DNA of 64,000 nucleotides from Sulfurisoma sp963709555 (GCA_963709555.1 CAVPWR010000004.1:62001-126000), one strand, 5' to 3'; positions 8,136 through 17,898 are shown, numbered from the stretch's first letter. The notes: generated by a model not told the origin, from the letters alone. Numbers and translations are program-made.

Positions 8136-8918
8136 ATGATCCGCTCGCTCTGGATTGCCAAGACCGGCCTCGACGCCCAGCAGACCAACCTGGATGTCAT
8201 TTCCAACAACCTCGCCAACGTCAGCACCAACGGCTACAAGCGGGCGCGTGCGGTATTCGAGGATCTGCTCTACCAGACCATCCGCCAGCCCGGCGCCGCC
8301 TCGTCGCAGCAGACCACCATTCCCTCGGGACTGATGATCGGCACCGGCGTGCGGCCGATTTCCACCGAGCGCATCTTCACCCAGGGCAGCCTGCAGCGCA
8401 CGGAAAACCCGCTCGATCTCGCCATCAATGGCCAGGGTTTCTTCCAGATCCAGATGCCGGACGGTACGCTGGCCTACTCCCGCGACGGCGCCTTCCAGCG
8501 CGACTCCACCGGCCAGATCGTGACGTCGAGCGGCTACCCGCTGTCGCCGGCGATCACCATTCCCGGCGATGCCATTTCAGTTACCGTGACCCGCGACGGC
8601 ATCGTCGAGATCACCCAGCCCGGCAACGCCACGCCGACGCAGGTCGGCAACATCCAGCTCGCCTCCTTCGTCAATCCGGGCGGCCTGCAGAGCATGGGCG
8701 AGAACCTGTTCATCGAGACCGGATCTTCCGGCACGCCGACGCCCAACACCCCGGGCACCAACGGCACCGGCCTGCTCAACCAGGGCTACGTCGAGACCTC
8801 CAACGTCAACGTGGCCGAGGAGCTGGTGACCATGATCCAGACGCAGCGCGCCTATGAAATGAATTCGAAGGCGGTTACCACCTCTGATCAGATGCTCGCC
8901 CGCCTCGTCCAGATGTAA
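8136..8918 (+). CDS. flgG: Flagellar distal rod protein FlgG
   Basis: Distal rod subunit of 260 residues, the canonical length. MIRSLWIAKTGLDAQQTNLD and NNLANVSTNGYKRARAVFED at the N-terminus, PLDLAINGQGFFQIQMPDGT in the middle and ETSNVNVAEELVTMIQTQRA at the C-terminus are all textbook FlgG. AGGAG lies 8 bases before the ATG. flgH begins 11 bases after the stop. Confidence 0.97.
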   Translation: MIRSLWIAKTGLDAQQTNLDVISNNLANVSTNGYKRARAVFEDLLYQTIRQPGAASSQQTTIPSGLMIGTGVRPISTERIFTQGSLQRTENPLDLAINGQGFFQIQMPDGTLAYSRDGAFQRDSTGQIVTSSGYPLSPAITIPGDAISVTVTRDGIVEITQPGNATPTQVGNIQLASFVNPGGLQSMGENLFIETGSSGTPTPNTPGTNGTGLLNQGYVETSNVNVAEELVTMIQTQRAYEMNSKAVTTSDQMLARLVQM

Positions 8919-8929
8919 TCATCGCCACC

Positions 8930-9595
8930 ATGAACCGACAGCTCCTCCTTCTCGGCGCCGCCCTGCTGGCCACCGGTTGCGTCACCACGACGCCGCCCAC
9001 CGCCGTGCACCAGCCGATGACGGCACGGCCGGAGCCGCGCAACATGGCGCAGTACAACAACGGCGCCATCTACAACGTCGCCAGCGCGCGGCCGCTGTTC
9101 GAGGATCGCCGTGCCCGCTTCGTCGGCGACACCATCACCATCAACATCGCCGAAAAGACCCAGGCCGCGAAGAAGTCCGACACCAAGGCCGAGCGCACGC
9201 ACGACCAGAGCATGTCGATTCCGAACATGGTCAACCTGCCGTTCAAGAGCGTGCTCGGCGCCACGCTCGGCGCCAACAGCGACACCAAGTTCGACAGCAC
9301 GGGCGAGAACACCTCGAGCAACAACTTCACCGGCGTCATCACCGTGACGGTGATCGAGGTCATGCCCAACGGCAACCTGCTGGTCTCGGGCGAGAAGCAG
9401 ATCGGCCTCAAGGAGGGCGAGGAGTTCATCCGCTTCTCCGGCGTGGTCAACCCGAACACCATCACGGCCGCCAACACCGTGGTATCGACGCAGGTGGCGG
9501 ATGCCCGCATCGAGTTCAAGGCCAACGGTTTCATCGATTCGGCGCAGGTCATGGGCTGGCTGGCCCGATTCTTCCTGACTTTCCTGCCGTTCTGA
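8930..9595 (+). CDS. flgH: Flagellar L-ring protein FlgH (lipoprotein)
   Basis: Outer-membrane L-ring subunit. The 221-residue precursor begins MNRQLLLLGAALLATGCVTT, a lipoprotein signal with lipobox LATGC (Cys17). The conserved body includes GAIYNVASARPLFEDRRARF, VGDTITINIAEKTQAAKKSD and GEKQIGLKEGEEFIRFSGVV, and ends with the membrane-proximal GWLARFFLTFLPF. It is followed by flgI, its P-ring partner. Confidence 0.96.
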   Translation: MNRQLLLLGAALLATGCVTTTPPTAVHQPMTARPEPRNMAQYNNGAIYNVASARPLFEDRRARFVGDTITINIAEKTQAAKKSDTKAERTHDQSMSIPNMVNLPFKSVLGATLGANSDTKFDSTGENTSSNNFTGVITVTVIEVMPNGNLLVSGEKQIGLKEGEEFIRFSGVVNPNTITAANTVVSTQVADARIEFKANGFIDSAQVMGWLARFFLTFLPF

Positions 9596-9611
9596 CGAAA
9601 GGGCGACCAAG

Positions 9612-10697
9612 ATGGGCGTGAGTCGTACCCACAAGATCCTGATCGCGGTGCTGTGGCTGTTGGCCTCCCTGCTGGTCATGGACAGCGCGCGCGCCGAGCG
9701 CCTCAAGGATCTGGCGTCCATCTCCGGTGTGCGCAACAACCAGCTGGTCGGCTACGGCATCGTCGTCGGCCTCGACGGCTATGGCGACCAGACGACGCAG
9801 ACGCCGTTCACGGTGCAGAGCATCATCAACATGCTCTCCAACATGGGCATCAATTTGCCCCCCGGCCAGTCGCTGCAGCTGAAGAACGTCGCCGCGGTGA
9901 TGGTGACCGCGACGTTGCCGCCATTCGCGCGCCCCGGCCAGCAGATCGACGTGACCGTCGCCTCCATCGGCAACGCCAAGGGCATCAAGGGCGGCACGCT
10001 GGTGATGGCACCACTGAAAGGCGCCGATGGCGCCGTCTATGCGATGGCACAGGGCCATGTGGTGACCTCCGGTGCCGGTGCGGCGGGCGGCGGCTCCAGG
10101 GTGAAGATCAACCAGCTCGCCGTTGGCCGCATACCGGGCGGCGCGACGGTCGAACGCGAAGTGAAGACCCCGGTCGGTCAGGGCGAATTCGTCCACTTCG
10201 ATCTCAACGATACCAACTTCGGTACGGCGCGTCGCGTGACGGCGGCCATCAACAGCGCCCTCGGCGTCGGCACGGCCACTGCGGTGGATGCACGGCAGAT
10301 CCGCGTCAAGGCGCCCCTCAATGCCGACGAGCGCGTGGCCTTCCTCGGCCGCCTCGAGGAGATCGAAGTCATGCCGGGCCAGACCGCCGCCAAGGTGATC
10401 TTCGATTCCCGCAATGGCGCGGTCGTGATGAACCAGGCGGTGACACTCGAAAACTGCGCGGTTTCGCACGGCAATCTGTCGGTTGCGGTGACGGCCGAAG
10501 GGGCGGGCATCGGTTCGACGACCGCCATCGACATCAGGCAGGAAGGCGGAGCAATTGCCAACGTCAAGACCGGGGCGAATCTTGCCGACGTCGTCAAGGC
10601 CCTCAATGCCCTGGGCGCCAGTCCGACAGACCTGATGACGATCCTGCAGGCGATGAAGGCTGCAGGAGCGATCCGCGCGGAGCTGGAGATCATCTGA
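9612..10697 (+). CDS. flgI: Flagellar P-ring protein FlgI
   Basis: Periplasmic P-ring subunit assembled with help from FlgA. The 361-residue precursor has a Sec signal ending near residue 28 (LLVMDSARA). The mature start RLKDLASISGVRNNQLVGYG is highly conserved, as are NMLSNMGINLPPGQSLQLKN and the C-terminal LADVVKALNALGASPTDLMT. Full length, with no frame disruption. Confidence 0.97.
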   Translation: MGVSRTHKILIAVLWLLASLLVMDSARAERLKDLASISGVRNNQLVGYGIVVGLDGYGDQTTQTPFTVQSIINMLSNMGINLPPGQSLQLKNVAAVMVTATLPPFARPGQQIDVTVASIGNAKGIKGGTLVMAPLKGADGAVYAMAQGHVVTSGAGAAGGGSRVKINQLAVGRIPGGATVEREVKTPVGQGEFVHFDLNDTNFGTARRVTAAINSALGVGTATAVDARQIRVKAPLNADERVAFLGRLEEIEVMPGQTAAKVIFDSRNGAVVMNQAVTLENCAVSHGNLSVAVTAEGAGIGSTTAIDIRQEGGAIANVKTGANLADVVKALNALGASPTDLMTILQAMKAAGAIRAELEII

Positions 10698-10766
10698 TCT
10701 CGGCAGAAATTGCCGGCCTGATCCTCCATTCGCTGCCTGTTACTGGATGCGAAGCTTGATGCCGCC

Positions 10767-11764
10767 ATGAATCCGAGCGCCGCCGTCCCCTCCGTCTTCG
10801 ACCTGCAGAGCCTGTCGGCCCTGAAAAAGGGTGTCAAGGATGCCGATCCCAAGGCGCTCAAGGCCGCCGCCCAGCAGTTCGAGGCGCTGTTCCTGCAGAT
10901 GGTCCTGAAGTCCATGCGTGACGCCACGCCGCGCGAGGGCATGTTCGACTCCGAGCAGAGCCGCCTTTACGAATCCCTGCTCGACCAGCAGTTGGCGCAG
11001 GTTATGGCCGCCCGGGGCAGCACCGGCCTGGCCGCAGTGATCGAAAAGCAGCTGGCGCGCTCCGCCGCCGGCCCCGATGCCCTGCCGGACAAGCCCATGG
11101 GCGCGCTGCCCTTGGTGCCCGAGGCCAGGCCGCACTCGCTGGTGCCCGCGCCGACAAGGGTTTGCCCTTGGCGCCCACCGACAAGCCCGGCGGTTTCAAG
11201 CTTGAGGGTGTGCCCTATGTACCAGGGGCGTCGGGCGCCATGCCCGCTGCGCCCGCAGCCAGTGTCCAGGGTGTCGCCGAGGCAGCGGTTCCACCCGGCG
11301 CCCGCGACTTCGTCTCCCGGGTCTGGCCGCATGCAATCGAAGTCAGCCGCGCCACCGGCATACCCGCGCACTTCATGGTTGCCCAGGCCGCGCTGGAAAC
11401 CGGCTGGGGCAAGTCCGAGCCGCGCCTCGCCGATGGCCGGCCCAGCTTCAACCTGTTCGGCCTCAAGGCCGGCCGCTCGTGGTCGGGCGCCGTGGCCGAG
11501 GCGCAGACCACCGAGTTCGTCGATGGCGCCGCCCAGCGCCAGACAGAGCGTTTCCGCGCCTACGGCTCCTATGCCGAGGCCTTCCGCGACTACGCCAGCC
11601 TGCTGCTGTCATCAAAGCGCTACGCCGGCGTGGTCGGCACGCAGGATGCAGCGGCCTTCGCCCGCGGCCTGCAACAGGCCGGCTATGCCACCGATCCCAT
11701 GTACGCCGCCAAGCTCGAACGCATCATCGGCGGCAATACCCTCCGCACCGCACTCGCTAGCTAG
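10767..11764 (+). CDS. flgJ: Flagellar rod assembly protein/muramidase FlgJ (one frameshift)
   Basis: Dual-domain protein. The N-terminal rod-capping domain (residues 30-110: ALKAAAQQFEALFLQMVLKS, FDSEQSRLYESLLDQQLAQV) is followed by a Pro-rich linker and a C-terminal glucosaminidase domain that opens the peptidoglycan for the rod (FMVAQAALETGWGKSEPR with the catalytic Glu; FNLFGLKAG; YGSYAEAFRDYASLL). The domains are in different frames; one base is missing near 11145-11152 in the linker. Corrected length is about 332 residues. Last gene before the sigma-54 site of flgK. Confidence 0.9.
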
Positions 11765-11769
11765 GCCTC

Positions 11770-11785
11770 TGGCACGGCCGTTGCT
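11770..11785 (+). promoter_or_regulatory. Sigma-54 promoter of flgK-flgL
   Basis: TGGCACGGCCGTTGCT is an essentially perfect -24/-12 element, with GG (11771-11772) and GC (11783-11784) 10 bases apart. The start point would be near 11796, about 57 bases before flgK. It begins 5 bases after the flgJ stop. Confidence 0.88.
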
Positions 11786-11802
11786 CATTTCCCGGTAACC
11801 CC

Positions 11803-11829
11803 TCAATGGTCGGCATTTATTGCCGATAT
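11803..11829 (+). promoter_or_regulatory. Possible FliA promoter of flgK
   Basis: TCAATGGT, 11 bases, GCCGATAT: 7/8 for the sigma-28 -10 element but only 4/8 for the -35. It overlaps the leader transcribed from the sigma-54 site, so flgK could be expressed at both hierarchy levels. Confidence 0.35.
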
Positions 11830-11852
11830 TGATAACGTTACACGGAGCGAAC

Positions 11853-13778
11853 ATGGCCAGCGGAATCTTGAATGTCGGTGTCAGTGGTCTCAATGCGGCC
11901 CAGGCGGGCGTGCTCACGACCAGTCATAACATCGCCAATGCCTCGACCGAGGGCTTTTCGCGGCAGCGGATCGTCCAGAGCACCAACACGCCGATGTTCA
12001 CCGGTGCCGGCTTCCTCGGCCAGGGTACCAACGTCTCGACCGTAGAACGCATCTACAACAAGTTCCTCACCGGCCAGGTGCTGTCGGCGCAGACCGGCGC
12101 CGCCGAGATGGATAGTTACCTCGCCGAAATCCAGCAGATCGACAATCTGCTGGCGGATCCGAATGCCGGTCTGAGTCCGGCACTCTCGGACTTCTTCAAG
12201 GGGGTGCAGGAGGTCGCGGCCAATCCGTCGTCGATTCCGGCGCGCCAGGCCATGCTTTCGGCGAGCCAGGCGCTGGTGGGGCGCTTCCAGTCGATCGACC
12301 AGCGCCTGCGCGAGATCCGTGACGGGGTCAACAGCCAGATCACCAGCGAGGTCTCGCTGATCAACTCCTACGCGCAGCAGATCGCCGACGTCAACCAGCG
12401 CATCATCGTGGCCCAGGCCGCCGGGCCGAACCAGCCGGCCAACGACCTGCTCGACCAGCGCGACCAGTTGATAGCCGATCTCAACAAGGAAATTCGCGTC
12501 ACCACGCTGCTGCAGAGCGATGGCACCTACAGCGTCTTCATCGGCAACGGCCAGCCGCTGGTGGTGGGTACGCTCAACTACACCATGCAGGCGGTCCCGG
12601 CTCCCGACGACCCGGAGCGCACCATCGTCGCGCTGACTTCGCCGACAGGTTCGACGGTCAATATTCCCGAATCGATGTTGAGTGGTGGCAAGCTTGGCGG
12701 ATTGATCGCCTTCCGCAGCGAATCTCTCGACCCGGTGCAAAACGGTCTCGGCCGCATCGCGCTGACGCTGGCGCAGAATTTCAATGACCAGCATCGGCTG
12801 GGCCAGGATCTCACCGGCGCGCTCGGTGGCAATTATTTCGACATGAGCCTGATGGGGCCGACGGTGCGGGCGAGCTCCGCGAATACCGGCACCGGCACCG
12901 CGACCACGACCATCGTCACGGCGAACATAGGCAGCCTCACTACCAGTGATTACCGCCTGGTCTACAACGGCGGTGTCAACTACACGCTGACCCGCCTGTC
13001 GGATAACGCGGTTCTGGTGAACGCGGCACCCTTGCCTGCGAGCATCGACGGCCTCGCCATCACAATCGGGGGGGTACCGGTCGCCGGCGACAGCTTCCTG
13101 ATCGAACCCACCCGCAATGGCGCCGGCAACATGGCGATGGCGGTCGTCGACCCCCGCAACATCGCTGCGGCAGCGCCGATTCGCACAGCGGCAGCCCTGA
13201 CCAATAGCGGCACGGCGACAGTCAGCCCCGGCACGGTGAATGCACCGCCACCGCCCAACGCCAACCTGACGCAGACGGTGACAATCACCTTCGACAATCC
13301 GCCGAGCACCTTCGACGTCAATGGTACCGGCACCGGCAACCCGACCAACGTGGTCTATGCTTCGGGCGGCAACATTACCTACAACGGCTGGACTATCCAG
13401 ATCACGGGAACCCCGGCCGCCGGCGACACATTCACGGTAGCCATCAATTCCAACGGCGTCGCCGACAATCGCAACGCGATGCTGCTCGGCGCGCTACAGA
13501 CGGCAACGCCGATGGTCGGCGGCACGGCGAGTTACCAGTCAGCCTATTCACAGATCGTCAGCCAGGTCGGCAACAAGACGCGCCAGGTCGAGGTGACGGG
13601 CAAGGCCCAGCAAAATCTGGCCGATCAAGCGCAGAACGCGGTGGAGCAGACCTCCGGCGTAAATCTCGACGAGGAAGCAGCGAATCTGCTGCGCTACCAG
13701 CAGGCCTACCAGGCTTCGGCCAAGATGATCGACATTGCGGGCCGGCTCTTCGACGAAATCCTCGCCCTCGGTCGCTAA
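11853..13778 (+). CDS. flgK: Flagellar hook-associated protein 1 FlgK
   Basis: Hook-filament junction protein of 641 residues. The ATG at 11853 has a close GGAG and starts MASGILNVGVSGLNAAQAGV. Conserved NIANASTEGFSRQRIVQSTN, VERIYNKFLTGQVLSAQTGA and the C-terminal GVNLDEEAANLLRYQQAYQA, ending DEILALGR, define FlgK. The central part (about 330-540) is a Thr/Asn/Gly-rich exposed region, longer than in enteric FlgK. FlgN is its chaperone. The frame is intact over the full length. Confidence 0.95.
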   Translation: MASGILNVGVSGLNAAQAGVLTTSHNIANASTEGFSRQRIVQSTNTPMFTGAGFLGQGTNVSTVERIYNKFLTGQVLSAQTGAAEMDSYLAEIQQIDNLLADPNAGLSPALSDFFKGVQEVAANPSSIPARQAMLSASQALVGRFQSIDQRLREIRDGVNSQITSEVSLINSYAQQIADVNQRIIVAQAAGPNQPANDLLDQRDQLIADLNKEIRVTTLLQSDGTYSVFIGNGQPLVVGTLNYTMQAVPAPDDPERTIVALTSPTGSTVNIPESMLSGGKLGGLIAFRSESLDPVQNGLGRIALTLAQNFNDQHRLGQDLTGALGGNYFDMSLMGPTVRASSANTGTGTATTTIVTANIGSLTTSDYRLVYNGGVNYTLTRLSDNAVLVNAAPLPASIDGLAITIGGVPVAGDSFLIEPTRNGAGNMAMAVVDPRNIAAAAPIRTAAALTNSGTATVSPGTVNAPPPPNANLTQTVTITFDNPPSTFDVNGTGTGNPTNVVYASGGNITYNGWTIQITGTPAAGDTFTVAINSNGVADNRNAMLLGALQTATPMVGGTASYQSAYSQIVSQVGNKTRQVEVTGKAQQNLADQAQNAVEQTSGVNLDEEAANLLRYQQAYQASAKMIDIAGRLFDEILALGR

Positions 13779-13790
13779 CGGAGATATCTC

Positions 13791-15108
13791 ATGATCAGAG
13801 TCAGCACCGGCATGATCTTCGACGCGGGCGTCACCGCCATGAACACGCAGACCGCGTCCCTGCTGCATCTGCAGCAGCAGGTGGCGACCGGGCGGCGCAT
13901 CCTGACCCCGGCCGACGATCCGGTGGCGGCGGCGCGAGCACTCGAAGTCACTCAGGCGCAGGACGTGACCAAGCAATACTCGACCAACCACGACAACGCC
14001 AAATCCGCGCTCGGCTTGGAAGAGACCCAGCTGACCAGCGTCAACGACATGATGGCGCGACTCAAGGAGCTGACGGTGCAGGCCGGCAACGCCAGCCTTT
14101 CGGCCAGCGACCGGCGCAGCGTGGCGCTCGAACTGCGCGCACGATTCGAGGAATTGATCGGCATCGCCAATGCAACCGATGGCACCGGGCAATACCTCTT
14201 CGCCGGCTACATGGGCAGCACCAAGCCGTTCGGCGCGTCCATCGATGCCATGGTGCAGAACACTGCGCTGGAAGTCACGTACAGCGGCGACAACGGTCAG
14301 CGTAAGCTGCAAGTCTCGCCGACGCGCTTTCTCGAGATCAGCGACGCCGGTAACGACGTCTTCATGCGCATCCGCAACGGCAACGGCTACTTTGCCACCG
14401 ACTACGCGACTGCGAACACGGGAACGGCGACGATCGATGCCGGCAACGTCACAAACACGGCGGCGTGGAACGCGCTGGCCAACAAGAACTACCGAATCGA
14501 CTTCACCGTCGACAATTCGGTGACGCCAGCGGTGACACGCTACGACATTGTCAATACCGCTACTAGCATTTCGCTGCTTACCGGCGGTGCGGCGCCGGCG
14601 GCACTGGCCAACCAGCGCATTTATCAGCCCAACCAGCCGATCCTCCTGCAGAGCCAAGGTGTCGAGCCGGCATTCGACCTCGGCGCCTCGGTGACCATCA
14701 GCGGCGATCCGGCAACCAACGATAGCTTCACTATTGCGCCGAGCACCAGCCAGAGCATCTTCCGCACCCTCGCTGACCTGATCCGCAATCTGGAGATCGG
14801 TCCGACCGGCGCGGGGACCAATGCGAAATACTCGAACGAAATCGGCTTTGCGCTGACAGAACTTCGACCAGGCCAACGACAACATTCTCAAGGTGCGGGC
14901 GGCGATCGGCTCGCGTCTCAACGAAGTCGATTCTCTGGCGAACGTAAACGCGGACCTGCAGCTGCAATACCAGCAAACGTTGTCGACCCTTCAGGACCTC
15001 GACTACGCCAAGGCCATTTCCGACCTGACGCGCAAGCAGACCGATCTCGAGGCGGCGCAGAAATCCTTCATGCGCGTCTCGCAGTTGTCACTGTTCAACT
15101 ACCTATAA
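13791..15108 (+). CDS. flgL: Flagellar hook-associated protein 3 FlgL (one frameshift)
   Basis: Second junction protein, next to the filament. The N-terminal MIRVSTGMIFDAGVTAMNTQ and GRRILTPADDPVAAARALEV are typical FlgL/flagellin D0-D1 sequence. The frame breaks near 14861; the continuation NFDQANDNILKVRAAIGSRL and KAISDLTRKQTDLEAAQKSF, ending LSLFNYL, completes the C-terminal coiled coil. One extra base accounts for it. The corrected protein is about 439 residues. Probably co-transcribed with flgK (12-base gap). Confidence 0.9.
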
Positions 15109-15121
15109 AGGGAAACTTGGT

Positions 15122-15661
15122 ATGCGAACCCGCGCGATTACGCTTGCAGCCACCGCTCTACTGCTTGCGGCGGGCTGCACCACGACCCATGATGGGCCGA
15201 ATGGGGCCGCCGTCCATCACCTCGATTACACGAAGTACACCCCAATGATCGATATGACCAACGCGCTGCCGCCGCAGATTCCCTACGCCGGTTCGCTGAT
15301 TCCCGACACCACCCTGCAGATCACGCCAGCGTTCGGCATCACCCTCGAGAAGCTGGTGTTCTGGGGTGCCTTCGCCGCCACCGCCTACCTGATCCTCGAT
15401 CCGCTCGCGCCCAACTGGAGCATCGAGCAGGCGGCATTCCCCGGCTATCACGTTCGGCTTTCCCTCCAGATGAAGCGCTACTACTCGGGAGGGGCAGGCG
15501 AAGCCCGCCAGGTCTTCCACCGTCGCGCCAAACAGCTCGTGCGTGATTACGGCTTCGAGGGCTACCAGGTGGTCGAATACAGCGAAGGACTCGATTCCTC
15601 GGTGATCGGCTCGAAGCGTGTGGCCGAGGGCGTGATCGTCCTGCAGAAGAAGATAGGCTAG
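15122..15661 (+). CDS. Putative lipoprotein of unknown function after flgL
   Basis: Encodes 179 residues. MRTRAITLAATALLLAAGCT is a lipoprotein signal with lipobox LAAGC (Cys19). One hydrophobic stretch at about 79-92 (EKLVFWGAFAATAYLILDPL) follows, then a basic C-terminal domain (KRYYSGGAGEARQVFHRRAK). No family was recognised. It begins 13 bases after flgL in the same direction, suggesting co-transcription with flgKL and perhaps a flagellar or envelope role, but function is unknown. Its stop codon shares the CTAG palindrome with the stop of the convergent fliR. Confidence 0.7.
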   Translation: MRTRAITLAATALLLAAGCTTTHDGPNGAAVHHLDYTKYTPMIDMTNALPPQIPYAGSLIPDTTLQITPAFGITLEKLVFWGAFAATAYLILDPLAPNWSIEQAAFPGYHVRLSLQMKRYYSGGAGEARQVFHRRAKQLVRDYGFEGYQVVEYSEGLDSSVIGSKRVAEGVIVLQKKIG

Positions 15662-16446
15662 GTGCCCGCGCTGGCGCGCATCACCGCGCGCATCAGCTGG
15701 AAGCCCTGGCTGAAGATGGCCTCGAGCGCGGCGCCGAAATAGGGCAGCGACAGCCCGATGACGACGAATCCCGCGACTATGGTCACGGGGAAGCCCACCG
15801 CGAACAGGTTGAGCTGCGGCGCCACCCGGGAGAGCACGCCCATGGCGATGTTGGCGATCAGCAGCGCAGCGACCAGCGGCAACGAGATCAGCACGCCGGC
15901 GACGAAGATCATCGCTGCGCCGGCCACCATCTTGCCCAGCCCTGCCGCATGGAAGGGCGCGGCCGACACCGGCCAGAGGGTAAAGCTTTCCGCCAGCAGG
16001 TCGAGCAGCAGCAGATGGCCGTTCATGGCGAGGAAGATAAGCGTTGCAAGCAGACCGAAGAATTCCGTGATCACGGGGGTCTGCGCCGTGTTCTGCGGGT
16101 CGTAGAACACGGCGAACGACAGGCCCATCTGCAGGCCGATCATTTCACCGGCGATGTCGACCGCGGCGAACGCGATGCGCAGGGCGAATCCCATCAGGAT
16201 GCCGATGAGCATCTGCTGCGCGAGAATGGCGAGACCGACCCAGGAGCCGGCGGGGACCACGGGCATCGGCGGCAATGCGGGGACCAGCGCGATCGCAATG
16301 GCGAGTCCCGTCATCAAGCGCACCCGCCGCGGCATCGCTGCATTGTTGAACACCGGCGCGCTGCCCAACAGGCCAAGAATGCGGGACAGCGGGAAGAGAA
16401 ACGCGACGATCCAGGCGTCGAGCTGGGCGCTGGTGACGGTGATCAT
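15658..16446 (-). CDS. fliR: Flagellar biosynthesis protein FliR
   Basis: Polytopic component of the FliPQR export gate in the inner membrane. The 262 residues contain several hydrophobic segments, with SRILGLLGSAPVFNNAAMPR near the start, LSFAVFYDPQNTAQTPVITE in the middle and AVGFPVTIVAGFVVIGLSLP near the end, all conserved in FliR. It is last in the fliF-R operon; fliQ ends 12 bases upstream. Confidence 0.95.
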   Translation of the reverse strand: MITVTSAQLDAWIVAFLFPLSRILGLLGSAPVFNNAAMPRRVRLMTGLAIAIALVPALPPMPVVPAGSWVGLAILAQQMLIGILMGFALRIAFAAVDIAGEMIGLQMGLSFAVFYDPQNTAQTPVITEFFGLLATLIFLAMNGHLLLLDLLAESFTLWPVSAAPFHAAGLGKMVAGAAMIFVAGVLISLPLVAALLIANIAMGVLSRVAPQLNLFAVGFPVTIVAGFVVIGLSLPYFGAALEAIFSQGFQLMRAVMRASAGT

Positions 16447-16458
16447 GCGCAGCTGGGT

Positions 16459-16728
16459 TTAGCCGATCAGGCTGGGAATCGACTCGAACAACCGCCGGAT
16501 GTAGTCGGTCATTACCGAGATCATCCACGGCCCGGCGAGGACGAGGGTGACGAAGATCATGATCAGCTTGGGCACGAAGGACAGCGTGGCCTCGTTGATC
16601 TGCGTCGCGGCCTGGAAGATGCTGATCAGCAGGCCGGTGACCAGCGCAGCGATGAACAGCGGGGCCGAGACCAGCAATAGCACTTCGATGGCCTGGCGGC
16701 CGATGTCGATGACGGTTGATGGCGTCAT
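16459..16728 (-). CDS. fliQ: Flagellar biosynthesis protein FliQ
   Basis: Small export-gate subunit, 89 residues, the family length. Two membrane hairpins: EVLLLVSAPLFIAALVTGLL and LIMIFVTLVLAGPWMISVMT. The motif SIFQAATQINEATLSFVPK is diagnostic. Located between fliP and fliR. Confidence 0.96.
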   Translation of the reverse strand: MTPSTVIDIGRQAIEVLLLVSAPLFIAALVTGLLISIFQAATQINEATLSFVPKLIMIFVTLVLAGPWMISVMTDYIRRLFESIPSLIG

Positions 16729-16738
16729 GAAATAACCC

Positions 16739-17486
16739 TTATCCGAAGCTCGCGACCAGCGAGCCGATGATCAGGTTCCAGCCATCGACCAGCACGAACA
16801 GCATGATCTTGAACGGCAGGGCGACGATCACCGGCGACATCATCATCATGCCCATCGACATCAGCACCGAAGCCACCACCATGTCGATGATGAGGAAGGG
16901 GATGAAGACGATGAAGCCGATCTGGAAGGCGGTCTTGAGTTCGGAAGTGACGAAGGCCGGGATCAGCACGCGCATCGGGATGTCCTCGACCTTGGCCGGC
17001 CGCTGTTGCTTGGCGATGCGGGTGAACAGCTGCGAGGTCGGCATCGCGCACCTGCTTCAGCATGAAAGCGCGCAACGGCACGGCGCCGCGGTCGAGCGCT
17101 TCGGAGAAGTTGATCTTGTTCTCGGCCAGCGGCAGGTAGGCGTCGCTGTAGATCCTGTCGCCCACCGGCGCCATGATGAAGAAGGTCAGAAACAGGGCGA
17201 GGCCGACCAGCACCTGGTTGGGTGGCGAGGTCTGGGTGCCGAGTGCGTGGCGCAGCAGCGAGAGCACGATGATGATGCGGGTGAAGCTGGTCATCATCAG
17301 GATGATGGCCGGCAGGAAGGTGAGGCTGGTGAGCAGCAGCAGGGTCTGGATCGACAGCGACCACTGGGTGCCGCCCCCTGGCGCCGGAGCACTGGTGACT
17401 GCCGGCAGGGCCTGGGCAAAGGCGTCCGGCGCCAGCGTCAGGCCAAGCGCCAGCAGGGGCAGCAGGAACCGTGGCCTAGCGAACAT
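16739..17486 (-). CDS. fliP: Flagellar biosynthesis protein FliP (one frameshift)
   Basis: Core export-gate subunit. It begins with a signal-like segment (MFARPRFLLPLLALGLTLAP), then the conserved TSFTRIIIVLSLLRHALGTQ, PPNQVLVGLALFLTFFIMAP and LRAFMLKQVRDADLA. After one surplus base near 17030 the sequence continues in the next frame: LFTRIAKQQRPAKVEDIPMR, ELKTAFQIGFIVFIPFLIID and VDGWNLIIGSLVASFG. Corrected length is about 248 residues. The fliP start lies inside the 3' end of fliO. Confidence 0.92.
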
Positions 17487-17898
17487 TCTTGCGCTCGATG
17501 ACCTGCTTGAGCCAGCCGGGGAAGTCCCTGGAGTCGGTGGCCGGCGGTTGCGGCAGTGCCTGGCGCGGAACTTCCGCCAATGCCGTTACGCGGCCCGGCG
17601 CGACACCGAGCACCAGCCAGGTCGTGCCGACTTCGAGCACGACGACGCGCTCGCGCGTGCCCACGGCCGTGGCGGCGACGACCTTCATCAACCCGCCGGC
17701 GCCGCCGCGCGGCGCGGACAGCCGCTTGAGCAGCCACAGGCTGCCGCCGAGCAGGGCGAACACCAGCAGCAGGCTGAAGACCAGTTGCAGCGCGCTGCCG
17801 CCGAGGTCGGCGGTCGGCGATGCCTGCGCAAAAGTCGGCGCTGGCGATACGGTGATCGTCAGGGCGGTCAGCAGGGCGGGAAACGACGGACGGGACAT
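17476..17898 (-). CDS. fliO: Flagellar biosynthesis protein FliO
   Basis: Accessory factor for assembling the FliP ring. The 140-residue protein has an N-terminal signal-like region, one membrane segment near residues 37-57 (LQLVFSLLLVFALLGGSLWL) and a small basic cytoplasmic domain with ATAVGTRERVVVLEVGTTWL and LVLGVAPGRVTALAEVP, the FliO signature. The N-terminal TVSPAPTFAQ is encoded by a family B repeat (17830-17853), so the repeat forms part of the leader region. Overlaps fliP by about 11 bases. Confidence 0.9.
   Translation of the reverse strand: MSRPSFPALLTALTITVSPAPTFAQASPTADLGGSALQLVFSLLLVFALLGGSLWLLKRLSAPRGGAGGLMKVVAATAVGTRERVVVLEVGTTWLVLGVAPGRVTALAEVPRQALPQPPATDSRDFPGWLKQVIERKNVR
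17830..17853 (+). repeat. Family B short repeat inside fliO
   Basis: AAAAGTCGGCGCTGGCGATA then CGGT. It is antisense to fliO, where it encodes TVSPAPTF within the N-terminal leader region. The same peptide appears from copies in mutL and the second fliK gene. Confidence 0.8.
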
